Of a DNA stretch of 64,000 nt, positions 8,249 to 16,763 are shown one piece after another. The stretch spans positions 992,001-1,056,000 of the forward strand of contig NZ_CP182486.1 in the NCBI RefSeq assembly GCF_052327305.1, written 5' to 3'. Below the pieces are notes generated by a model. That model did not search any database and was not told the origin of the DNA. It saw nothing but the letters and a program-made list of their open reading frames with translations. Within the stretch, counting starts at the first letter, position 1. Each line of letters opens with the position of its first letter. This DNA is from Sphingobium sp052327305 (GTDB taxonomy: Bacteria > Pseudomonadota > Alphaproteobacteria > Sphingomonadales > Sphingomonadaceae). The translations under genes and the position numbers were made by a program.

Positions 8249-11236
8249 ATGACAAGTCTTTCGACGCCATCGCAGATGCGCCGGCGTCTCGGCAGCCGCA
8301 TCGCACTGAGCACGGCTGCTAGCGTTCTGGCGATTGCGACACCGGCAGTTGCGCAGACCACCGCGCCTGCGGACGACGAAGCCATCATCGTCACCGGTAT
8401 CCGTGGCTCCTTGCAGCGCAACCTCGACATCAAGCGCGCGGCACCTGGCGTCGTGGAAGCGATCTCGGCAGAAGATATCGGTAAGTTCCCGGATACCAAC
8501 GTCGCATCGGCGCTCCAGCGCCTGCCCGGCGTGGCAATCTCGCGTGACGGCCGTCGCGGCGAAGCGAACGGCATCATCGTCCGCGGCTTCGGTGGCGACT
8601 TCAACGAGACGCTAGTGGATGGACGTCACCTCTCCACGGCGACCGGCGGACGCAGCATCGACTTCACTACTGTCGGCACAGACTTCGTCGGCGGCATGCG
8701 CGTCTACAAGACACCTGATGTTTCGCTTGGCGCTTCGGCCATTGGTGCGACGCTGAACATTCTGATGCCGAAGCCGCTCGACAAGCCCGGCTTCCACTCA
8801 GCCATTATCGCTTCCGGCCAGATGCAGTCGCGTCGCGAAAAGATCTCGCCCACCGTCGGCGCTCTGGTCTCGAACACCTTCGCAGACGATACGATCGGTG
8901 TGCTGGCTTATGCCGCCTATCGTCGCAACGACACTTCGACGAACCGCGTGTTCATCCCGAGCTGGGTTGGCGGTTATTCCTATCAGTGTCAGCTAACTGC
9001 ACAGTGTCGCCCGAACAACAACGATGGCGTCAATGCTGCGAACGAAATGACGCCGGCGAATCAAACGGTTCTCCGTTGGTTCCCGCAGCAGAATGGTGCG
9101 GAGCAAGTCATCGTTCGTGACGAACGCTTTGATGCGCGCGTTGCGGTGCAATGGCAGCCGACGGAGAACCTGCTGCTGACGTTGGACGACAACTTCTCGC
9201 GTCAGACGGTCCATCAGAATAGCTATGGCTATGCAGCTTGGTTCAATGGCGACGACCTGCGTAATATCAAGCTCGACAGCAATGGTACGGTGACCGACTT
9301 CACCCAGTTTGGTACGCCGATGGACTATAACTCGGGCGTCTCGCACAACGTCCGGATGACCAACCAGATCGGCGCGAATCTGAAGTGGGATGCGAGTGAA
9401 AACCTGCGGTTCGAACTTGATGCCACGACATCGCGCAGCTGGCTGAACCCGAACGGCGGCCTCTCCTCGCAGAACTCCGACATCGGCTTTGGCGGCTTCA
9501 ACCCCGGCAGTGTTGGCGGTGCTCCGGCCACCTTCTACACAAACAATCCGGCTTGCGTCGGCGCCAATGCCAACGCTCCGGTTGGTTGCTCCACTCTGCT
9601 GGGTGCGAATACCGGTGTCAGAATTCTGGGTAATAGCGGCAGCTATGTTCCTGAAATCTACAATGTCGGCCCTGCCGGCAACACCTCGCAGTTCCTCAAC
9701 ACGGCGCTCATGGGTACGCACGTGCTCACGTCCGACCGCAACAAGAACGACGACCGCATCCGGGAATTCCGCGGATCGGTGGAATGGCACAAGGATACGT
9801 TCAGCGTAATGCTGGGCGGCCAGTATCGCGAAGATAAGTTCAACATTCGCAGTGGCAGCTTGTTCTACAATAATCTGTGGCAGTCTTTTGCCGGCTATGG
9901 TTCGCCTTCGGGTCGTACCTCGGGCGTAATCAATCTGCCTGCGAGTATCTTCACGGGTACGGTGAACACGGATGGCTTCATTCCAGGATACGACGGCAAT
10001 CTGGCGCCAGGGATCCTGAAGTACAACAGCGAAGCTTTGTACAGCTATCTGGAGAGCCTCGGCAATCCACAGACAAAGAACATCCCTGGCTTCAACTACG
10101 CAGACGCGCAGGCAAACGCGAACTACACCGGCAGCCTGTTCCCCGTCATCGATCCGGGTAGCTACCGTCAGGTGCAGGAGAAGACCTGGTCGGTCTTCAT
10201 GAAGACGAATTTCGAAACCGAAATCGCCGACATGCCCTTCCGCTTCAATGCGGGTATCCGCGCCGAGACAACGCATCTTCGCACGGACGCGGTCGGCCGT
10301 CAGCCGACTGCGCTTTTGACGAGCGCGAGCGATCCCACACTGCTTAGTGTGACTCTCTCTCCGCCGGTGAATGTGAGCCGGACGAGCAGCTATACGTTCC
10401 TGCTGCCCAGCGTCGACGCCAAGCTGGAAATCACGCCTGAACTTAACCTCCGTCTCGATGCGTCGCGCACATTGACGCGTCCGGGTCTAGGTTCGATCAA
10501 CCCAGTGGTGAACGTCAGCACACTGCAGCGTATCGGCTCGCTAACCGGTAGCGGCGGTAACCCGGACCTGTTGCCCTATCTGTCGGACAACTTCGACGCA
10601 GCCCTTGAATGGTACTATCAGCAGAACTCGTACATCGCGGTCGATTTCTTCCTGAAGCACGTCACGAACTTTGTCGTGAATGGCGTGACGCGTACCGGCC
10701 TCAATGGTGTTGTCGATCCAACGACGCGGCAGCCGGCAGTTTTTGCGGTTTCAGCATCCGTCAACGGACCTGAGGCCACAATCCGCGGTGTCGAAATCGC
10801 GCTCCAGCACGTATTTGGTGACAGCGGCTTCGGCCTCCAGGCCAACGGCACCTTCGTGGGTACCAACAAGCCTTATGATCGCGCCAATCTGACCACCTCA
10901 GGCTTCGCCGTAACCGGTCTGGCGAATTCGGCGAACTTCGTCGGCTTCTACGACAAGAACGGCTTCCAGGCACGTGTCTCGGCCAACTGGCGGGATGAGT
11001 ACATCTCGGGCTTCGGCGGCAATGGTGCATTCGGTGCCGAACCGATCTATGTGGACAAGCAGGTCCAGGTTGATCTTTCGACCAGCTATGATGTCACGAA
11101 GGAGCTAACGATCTTCGCCGAAGCGTTGAACGTCAACAATTCAACGTACAGCACGCATGGTCGCTTCAGTAACCAGCCACTGGATATCTTTTCCTATGGA
11201 CGGCGTTTCACCGCTGGTGCGCGCTTCCGCTTCTAA
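8249..11236 (+). CDS. TonB-dependent receptor (saccharide type)
   Basis: Starting at ATG 8249, 7 nt after AGGGGAGG, the product has 995 residues. A signal peptide ends at VAQ, then a TonB-box-like segment (EAIIVTG) is followed by a plug domain with the pattern PDTNVASALQRLPGVAI and IIVRGFGG. A long beta-barrel ends in the aromatic sequence ARFRF. It should import oligosaccharides released outside the cell, powered by TonB-ExbBD. It lies beside a tryptophan-halogenase-like gene and opposite sapC/cupin. The LacI-type operator at 8044 suggests sugar-responsive control. The ligand cannot be named from sequence; arabinoxylan-derived oligosaccharides are likely from context. Confidence 0.9.
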   Translation: MTSLSTPSQMRRRLGSRIALSTAASVLAIATPAVAQTTAPADDEAIIVTGIRGSLQRNLDIKRAAPGVVEAISAEDIGKFPDTNVASALQRLPGVAISRDGRRGEANGIIVRGFGGDFNETLVDGRHLSTATGGRSIDFTTVGTDFVGGMRVYKTPDVSLGASAIGATLNILMPKPLDKPGFHSAIIASGQMQSRREKISPTVGALVSNTFADDTIGVLAYAAYRRNDTSTNRVFIPSWVGGYSYQCQLTAQCRPNNNDGVNAANEMTPANQTVLRWFPQQNGAEQVIVRDERFDARVAVQWQPTENLLLTLDDNFSRQTVHQNSYGYAAWFNGDDLRNIKLDSNGTVTDFTQFGTPMDYNSGVSHNVRMTNQIGANLKWDASENLRFELDATTSRSWLNPNGGLSSQNSDIGFGGFNPGSVGGAPATFYTNNPACVGANANAPVGCSTLLGANTGVRILGNSGSYVPEIYNVGPAGNTSQFLNTALMGTHVLTSDRNKNDDRIREFRGSVEWHKDTFSVMLGGQYREDKFNIRSGSLFYNNLWQSFAGYGSPSGRTSGVINLPASIFTGTVNTDGFIPGYDGNLAPGILKYNSEALYSYLESLGNPQTKNIPGFNYADAQANANYTGSLFPVIDPGSYRQVQEKTWSVFMKTNFETEIADMPFRFNAGIRAETTHLRTDAVGRQPTALLTSASDPTLLSVTLSPPVNVSRTSSYTFLLPSVDAKLEITPELNLRLDASRTLTRPGLGSINPVVNVSTLQRIGSLTGSGGNPDLLPYLSDNFDAALEWYYQQNSYIAVDFFLKHVTNFVVNGVTRTGLNGVVDPTTRQPAVFAVSASVNGPEATIRGVEIALQHVFGDSGFGLQANGTFVGTNKPYDRANLTTSGFAVTGLANSANFVGFYDKNGFQARVSANWRDEYISGFGGNGAFGAEPIYVDKQVQVDLSTSYDVTKELTIFAEALNVNNSTYSTHGRFSNQPLDIFSYGRRFTAGARFRF

Positions 11237-11250
11237 CCTCTGACCCAACT

Positions 11251-11280
11251 GGGGGGCGTCTGCTAAAGTGGACGCCCCCC
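11251..11280 (+). terminator. intrinsic terminator or attenuator between receptor and halogenase
   Basis: A 10-bp GC-rich stem (GGGGGGCGTC / GACGCCCCCC) with a 10-nt loop is followed by ACTCTTTTCT. It lies 14 bp after the receptor stop and 20 bp before the halogenase start. It probably reduces halogenase expression relative to the receptor while still allowing read-through. Confidence 0.75.
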
Positions 11281-11300
11281 ACTCTTTTCTGCAGGTTCCC

Positions 11301-12845
11301 ATGGTAACCCCCGTTCGCAATGTCGTGATCGTCGGTGGCGGAACCGCCGGCTGGTTGACCGCTGGCATTATCGCTGCCCGGCAAAAGGGCAGGATCCCCC
11401 ACAGCTTTTCCGTGACGCTGGTTGAGTCCCTCAATGTGCCGATCATCGGCGTTGGCGAGGGAACCTGGCCCACTCTCCGCTCCACGCTCAAGAAGATGGG
11501 CGTGTCCGAAACCGATTTCTTTCGCGAGTGCGACGCCTCCTTCAAGCAGGGCGCCAAGTTCGCGAAATGGACCACCGGCGCCGACGACGACGCCTATTAT
11601 CATCCATTGGTTCTGCCGCAGGGCTTCGAGCGCGTGAACCTGGTGCCGCACTGGCTCGCGCGCGAAACCGACCAGAGCTTCTGCGACGCGGTTTGCCCCC
11701 AGGGCAGGATCTGCGACGATGGTCTCGCGCCCAAGGCAATTACCACTCCGGAATATGAGGGTGCGGCGAATTACGCTTATCACCTCGACGCCGGCAAGTT
11801 CGCACCCTTCCTCACGCGGCATTGCACCGAGAAGCTCGGCGTGCGTCACGTCCTGGCGGATGTGCAGCGCGTGGAGATGAAGGAAAATGGCGACATCCGC
11901 GCGATCGTGACGGAGCAGGCCGGCGAGATTGAAGGCGATCTCTTCATCGATTGCACTGGCTTTCGCGCGTTGCTGCTGGGTGATGCGCTCGGTGTCCCCT
12001 TCAAGGACTGCAACGACGTGCTCTTTTGCGACACGGCCCTCGCAGTCCAGGTGCCTTACGAGAGCGAGAGCAGCCCGATCGCCAGCAACACCGTTTCCAC
12101 GGCGCAATCTTCCGGTTGGATCTGGGATATTGGCCTGCCCTCACGGCGCGGTACGGGCCATGTCTATTCGAGCAGCCACATTTCCGACGACGAGGCAGAA
12201 CGCGAGTTACGCGCTTATCTGGATGGCGTGGGCGCGGACCTCCCTGTGCGAAAAATCTCCATCCGCTCGGGCCATCGTGAGACGTTCTGGAAAGGCAACT
12301 GCGTCGCCGTCGGCCTTGCTGCCGGTTTTCTGGAACCGCTCGAAGCCTCGGCGATCGTTCTCATCGAGCTTTCGGCGAAGCTGATTGCCGAGCAAATGCC
12401 GGCGAACCGCGAAGTCATGGACGTCATCGCCTCCCGCTTCAATGCGACCACCCATTATCGCTGGGGTCGGATTATCGACTTCCTGAAGCTGCACTATGTG
12501 CTGACCAAGCGTGAGGACAGCGACTTCTGGCGCGACAATCTGCGCGAGGAAAGCATTCCCGATCGTTTGCAGGAGCTCCTACTTCTGTGGAAATACCAGT
12601 CCCCTTGGTTCCATGACGAGTTCGACAGGATCGAGGAGGTCTTCCCCGCCGCCAGCTATCAATATGTGCTCTACGGCATGGGCTTCCGCACCGAAGTCGA
12701 CGAAGCGGCAATCGCGGACGAAGTGCGGCAGGCGGAACGCGCGATGCGGGAGAATATGCTTCAGACCGATAGGCTGCGTGCAGGCCTTCCACGGCACCGC
12801 GATCTTATCCGAAAGATCGTCGAGCACGGACTGCAACCGGTTTGA
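11301..12845 (+). CDS. tryptophan-halogenase-like flavoprotein
   Basis: With the start at ATG 11301, just after the hairpin, the protein has 514 residues. It has the FAD-binding GGGTAGW motif (12-18), the conserved FKxG lysine at Lys82, and an EPLEA segment matching the region of the active-site glutamate. The halogenase signature WxWxIP reads WIWDIG here (Trp273, Trp275), with glycine in place of proline. Flavin-dependent halogenases chlorinate or brominate indoles using reduced FAD, but receptor-linked members like this one have no known substrate. It follows the TonB receptor and may act with the SapC and cupin proteins. Confidence 0.85.
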   Translation: MVTPVRNVVIVGGGTAGWLTAGIIAARQKGRIPHSFSVTLVESLNVPIIGVGEGTWPTLRSTLKKMGVSETDFFRECDASFKQGAKFAKWTTGADDDAYYHPLVLPQGFERVNLVPHWLARETDQSFCDAVCPQGRICDDGLAPKAITTPEYEGAANYAYHLDAGKFAPFLTRHCTEKLGVRHVLADVQRVEMKENGDIRAIVTEQAGEIEGDLFIDCTGFRALLLGDALGVPFKDCNDVLFCDTALAVQVPYESESSPIASNTVSTAQSSGWIWDIGLPSRRGTGHVYSSSHISDDEAERELRAYLDGVGADLPVRKISIRSGHRETFWKGNCVAVGLAAGFLEPLEASAIVLIELSAKLIAEQMPANREVMDVIASRFNATTHYRWGRIIDFLKLHYVLTKREDSDFWRDNLREESIPDRLQELLLLWKYQSPWFHDEFDRIEEVFPAASYQYVLYGMGFRTEVDEAAIADEVRQAERAMRENMLQTDRLRAGLPRHRDLIRKIVEHGLQPV

Positions 12846-12979
12846 CGGGTGCTAAGCAAATCCGGGCTTTTCCGATCGACATTCGTCGTTGGACGACAGC
12901 CATTCGCTTTTCCGAAACACAAGCTGAAGCGCCGCAATTCAGATAGGCAGCCGAGTCGCTGGGGGGCACTCGGCGCCGG

Positions 12980-13012
12980 ACGTCCCCTGCCTTACCAGTC
13001 GGCAGGGGACGT
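12980..13012 (+). terminator. intrinsic terminator after the halogenase
   Basis: A 12-bp perfect stem (ACGTCCCCTGCC / GGCAGGGGACGT) with a 9-nt loop is followed by TTTCCCCCT. It lies between the convergent halogenase and GH95 genes and may serve both. The remaining bases from 12846 to 12979 show no further feature. Confidence 0.75.
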
Positions 13013-13052
13013 TTCCCCCTCAGGGCCAATCCCTAGTTACCCCTAAGATCCG

Positions 13053-15404
13053 TCACTTGAACGCGGCGATATTCAGGCGGACCGGGCGACCGGGCCGCAG
13101 GCGCACTGTCGCGCGCCGATCGCCAAGTCGAACCGTCCTGCTCCCGGCGATCGCGCTGGTGATCGTGGCAGCGGCCAGCGCCCCATCCTTCCAGTTCAGG
13201 TCCACGCTGCAGGCACCGCGCGTGCGCAGGCCCGTCACGCTGCCGGTTGGCCAGGCAGAAGGCAATGCGGGGAGGAGGTGGATTTCCTCTCCTCTGTTCT
13301 GGACCAGCATTTCGACGATCGCCGCCGTTCCACCGAAGTTTCCATCGATTTGGAAAGGCGGATGGGCATCGAACATGTTGGGATAGGTGCGTTCGGGTCC
13401 CAGCAGGAACTTGAGGATAGCGTGCGCGTGGTCGCCATCCCGCAACCGCGCCCAGAGGTTGATGCGCCACGCTGTCGCCCATCCGGTCGCCTCATCGCCG
13501 CGAATCTCAAGCGTGCGCTTGGCCGCTGCAGCAAGCGCCGGCGTATCGTCCGGATTGATCTGGTGGCTGGGATAGAGGCCATAGAGATGTGAGACATGCC
13601 GATGGTTCTGTTCGGGCGCGCCGCCGTCCCAGTCCTCCATCCACTCCTGAAGCTGACCCTGAGCGCCGACTTTGTCGGGTGCGAGACGTGCGCGAGCAGC
13701 TTGGACCTGTGCGACGAAAGCCGCATCTTTTCCAAGAATCCGGGCCGCGGCGGCGACATTGTCGAACAGATCGCGCAGGATCTGCATGTCCATGGCCGGA
13801 CCGGCGCAGACAGACACGCCCTTATGATGCTCGTTCTCGGGAGAAATGGAAGGATTGGTGACAAGATAGCCCGACTTGGGATCCTGCTGCAGCACATCCA
13901 GGAAGAACTCTGCCGCGCCGCGCATCAGGGGATAGATGGACGCAAGATAGGCCTTGTCCCGGCCATAATCCCACCGGTCCCACAAATGCAGGCAGAGCCA
14001 CGCCCCACCTGTGGGCCAAAGGCCCCAGGACGCGCCGTCGATCGGCGCAGTCGCCCGCCACAGATCGGTATTATGATGGGCGACCCAGCCCCGCGCGCCG
14101 TACATCTCGCGCGCCGTACGCGCGCCGCTTTCTGCCAGCGTGCGCACCAGCGATATCAGCGGCTCGGTGCATTCGGCCAGCGCGGTCGATTCGGCCGGCC
14201 AGTAGTTCATCTCCGTGTTGATATTGATCGTGTATTTCGACCCCCAAGGCGGCCGCACGCGGTCGTTCCAGATGCCCTGAAGGTTCGCGGCTTGCGATCC
14301 GGGCCGCGACGAAGAAATCAGCAGATAACGCCCATAGTTGAAATAGAGCGCAGCGAGCGCGGGATCATCGCTCGTCTCACTTTGCATGATGCGCTCGTCC
14401 GTGGGCTTGTTTGCCGCGTCCGTGTGGCCAAGGTCGAGCTTCACTTCGCGATAAAGCCTACGGTTCTCCGATGCGGCATCGGCCGCAATGGCATCGAATC
14501 CGGCAGCGCTAGCCTTGTCGATCTGCGCACGCGTAACTGCAGCCGGATCGCCACCCACGTCGTTGAAGCTACGATAGCTCGTCGCGATCGCGATCAGGAG
14601 CGTGAGGCTATCCGCGCCTTTGATGCCGATCCCGCCTACGCGTGTCTCGCGTGTGCCGCCTTCCGACAAGACTCGGACGCGCGCTTCGAAGCGCAACCGC
14701 CCTGCAATTCCGTCCTGTGACGAGTTGCTACCGCTGAGAATCAGCGTGTCGCCTTCGATCGTGAGCGACGCCGCGTGCGGTGAACGGAAGGTCACATCGC
14801 AATCCAGACTGCCCGGCTTGGTCGTCGTCTGACGGAGCGCGATAACCTGATAGGTCGGGGACGCGACGACCCGGCGCTCATAGCGGCCGCTCAGTGTCGT
14901 AAAGCGTGTCGTGGCAACAGCCGCGTCCAGATCGAGAGCGCGCTCGAAGTCGCGCGAATAGTCCGGATTGACGCCCGGCAGATCGATGAAAAGATCGCCC
15001 ACCGTCTGATACATCATCTGCACCAGAGGCTTGGCCATGAGCTTGGCGTTGGCCAGCTTCTGGGCCTCGGCGAGCTTTCCTTCAAAGACCAGCCGCCGCA
15101 CCTCGGGCAGCGCCGCGAGCGCATCGGGATTGACCGGATTATAGGGGCTACCCGACCAGAGAGTATCCTCGTTGAGTTGCAACCGCTCATGGTCGAGCCC
15201 ACCAAAAACCATGGCGCCGATCCTGCCATTGCCCACAGGCAGGGCCTCGACCCATTTCTCTGCTGGTTGGCGATACCAGAGGCGGTCAGCGTTGGGGCGG
15301 CCTTCCTGCGCGGAAACCGGGACATTCGGCAATGCTGTCGCTGCGGCCGCGACTGCCGACCCCTTGAGCATTCCTCTGCGGGTTATTCGCTGTGTCGCGT
15401 CCAT
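13053..15404 (-). CDS. exported GH95 alpha-L-fucosidase or alpha-L-galactosidase
   Basis: ATG 15404 is preferred over ATG 15413 because the GGGGACGAGG ribosome site directly abuts the latter. The 783-residue product has a Tat-like signal (TRRGMLKG). GH95 landmarks follow: PVGNGRIGAMVFGG, a NINTEMNYWP segment with the two active-site asparagines, a HHNTDLW segment, the SPENEH acid and a late QIDGNFGG. GH95 enzymes release alpha-1,2-L-fucose or alpha-L-galactose by inversion. In a locus dominated by xylan side-chain enzymes, L-galactose on complex xylan is a reasonable target, but L-fucose on xyloglucan cannot be excluded. It is divergent from the aldose epimerase. Confidence 0.9.
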   Translation of the reverse strand: MDATQRITRRGMLKGSAVAAAATALPNVPVSAQEGRPNADRLWYRQPAEKWVEALPVGNGRIGAMVFGGLDHERLQLNEDTLWSGSPYNPVNPDALAALPEVRRLVFEGKLAEAQKLANAKLMAKPLVQMMYQTVGDLFIDLPGVNPDYSRDFERALDLDAAVATTRFTTLSGRYERRVVASPTYQVIALRQTTTKPGSLDCDVTFRSPHAASLTIEGDTLILSGSNSSQDGIAGRLRFEARVRVLSEGGTRETRVGGIGIKGADSLTLLIAIATSYRSFNDVGGDPAAVTRAQIDKASAAGFDAIAADAASENRRLYREVKLDLGHTDAANKPTDERIMQSETSDDPALAALYFNYGRYLLISSSRPGSQAANLQGIWNDRVRPPWGSKYTININTEMNYWPAESTALAECTEPLISLVRTLAESGARTAREMYGARGWVAHHNTDLWRATAPIDGASWGLWPTGGAWLCLHLWDRWDYGRDKAYLASIYPLMRGAAEFFLDVLQQDPKSGYLVTNPSISPENEHHKGVSVCAGPAMDMQILRDLFDNVAAAARILGKDAAFVAQVQAARARLAPDKVGAQGQLQEWMEDWDGGAPEQNHRHVSHLYGLYPSHQINPDDTPALAAAAKRTLEIRGDEATGWATAWRINLWARLRDGDHAHAILKFLLGPERTYPNMFDAHPPFQIDGNFGGTAAIVEMLVQNRGEEIHLLPALPSAWPTGSVTGLRTRGACSVDLNWKDGALAAATITSAIAGSRTVRLGDRRATVRLRPGRPVRLNIAAFK

Positions 15405-15505
15405 GCGATGCATCCTCGTCCCCTGAGTTTCAAAAGCGCCCTCGCCGCTGAGGATGAAATCGGAAATCCTTGTCCGGCATGTAAGGCGGGCTTGCTCTTC
15501 GATTT

Positions 15506-15518
15506 ATACTCGGAGTAT
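15506..15518. promoter_or_regulatory. palindrome in the GH95 / epimerase divergent region
   Basis: ATACTCGGAGTAT is a perfect inverted repeat around a central G. It lies 102 bp before the GH95 start and 70 bp before the epimerase start. It is the only strong dyad in this divergent promoter and may be an operator, though its sequence differs from the other repeated sites in the window. Confidence 0.35.
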
Positions 15519-15587
15519 TGAACGGCATCGCAAGCGTCAACCATGCGCACGGGATGCGCATGGCTTCCGCTCTCGGGGAGGATGTTC

Positions 15588-16739
15588 ATGAGAAATTGGT
15601 TTGTCGCCGGTGCCGTTATTGCGCTGTCTGTTTCCGCAATGGCCAACGCCGCCGAGACGAAGCGAGCACCCTTCGGCGCGACAGCGGACGGTCGGCCAGT
15701 GGAAGCCGTGACCCTTACCAACGCCAAGGGCATGAGCGCCACGATCATCAATTACGGCGCCATCCTCCAGTCGGTTGTCGTACCCGATCGCGGCGGGAAA
15801 CCCGGTGAAGTTGCGCTCGGCTATGACGACATGACCGGCTACATCAAGGCGCCCAATTATTTCGGTGCGACCGTCGGGCGTTATGCCAACCGCATCCGGC
15901 AGGGCAAATTCTCGATTGATGGCAAAGAGTATTCGCTTGCCATCAACAATCCGCCCAACGCCCTGCACGGCGGTCTCACCGGTTTCGACAAGCGCCTATG
16001 GACGGTCGGCAAGGTCACGAACGGACCCGTCGCCAGCGTGGTACTGAGCTATGTGAGCGCCGATGGCGAAGAGGGCTACCCCGGCAAGCTCAGCGTCACC
16101 GCCACCTATTCGCTGAATGAGAATAACGAACTTAGCGTCGAGTATAAGGCGACGACCGACAAGCCGACGATCGTCAACATCACGAACCACAGCTTTTTCA
16201 ATCTCGGCGGCGAAGGCGCGCCACACACGATCTACGATCATGTCATGACGATCCCGGCGGAGACGATCACGCCGGTCGATGCCACGCTCATCCCCACCGG
16301 TGAGTTGCGACCCGTTGCCGACACACCCTTCGATTTCCGCGCACCCCGCGTCATTGGCGCGCACATCCGCGATGCGAAGGACCAGCAGATCGCCTTCGGA
16401 CTGGGCTATGACCATAACTTCGTCATTGCTCGCGACGTTTCAAAGGCGCCGCGGCTCAATGTGCGCCTCGCCGATCCCAAGACCGGCCGGGTGATGGAGG
16501 TTCTCTCGAACCAGCCCGGCGTGCAGGTCTACACCGGCAACTTCCTGGAAGGAAAGGCAGTCGGCCGCTCGGGCCATGCCTATCGTCAGGGCGACGGCAT
16601 CGCCATGGAACCGCAGGTCTTCCCGGACACACCGAACCAGCCTGCCTTCGGCTCCGCGCGGCTCGATCCGGGCCAGACCTATCGGAACATCATCGTCTAT
16701 CGCTTTTCAACGACGAACGAGACTGCACCCGCTAACTAA
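15588..16739 (+). CDS. exported aldose 1-epimerase (galactose mutarotase)
   Basis: Starting at ATG 15588, 6 nt after GGGGAGG, the product has 383 residues and a signal peptide ending near residue 22. Family features include GRYANRI, NNPPNALHGG with the active-site histidine, a TNHSFFNLGG segment carrying the second histidine, the YDHNF segment, and a late EPQVFPD that holds the catalytic glutamate region. The enzyme interconverts alpha and beta anomers of free aldoses, here presumably arabinose, galactose or xylose released in the periplasm. It is 24 bp from the acetylesterase gene and probably co-transcribed with it. Confidence 0.9.
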   Translation: MRNWFVAGAVIALSVSAMANAAETKRAPFGATADGRPVEAVTLTNAKGMSATIINYGAILQSVVVPDRGGKPGEVALGYDDMTGYIKAPNYFGATVGRYANRIRQGKFSIDGKEYSLAINNPPNALHGGLTGFDKRLWTVGKVTNGPVASVVLSYVSADGEEGYPGKLSVTATYSLNENNELSVEYKATTDKPTIVNITNHSFFNLGGEGAPHTIYDHVMTIPAETITPVDATLIPTGELRPVADTPFDFRAPRVIGAHIRDAKDQQIAFGLGYDHNFVIARDVSKAPRLNVRLADPKTGRVMEVLSNQPGVQVYTGNFLEGKAVGRSGHAYRQGDGIAMEPQVFPDTPNQPAFGSARLDPGQTYRNIIVYRFSTTNETAPAN

Positions 16740-16763
16740 GAACAAACCACTTGAGAGGATGAC

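Noticed and set aside
8993..10276. Minus-strand frame of 427 codons opposite the TonB receptor
   Set aside because: Antisense to conserved barrel sequence and without any family features.
13596..14720. Plus-strand frame opposite GH95
   Set aside because: Antisense shadow with arginine-rich content; GH95 motifs on the other strand are decisive.
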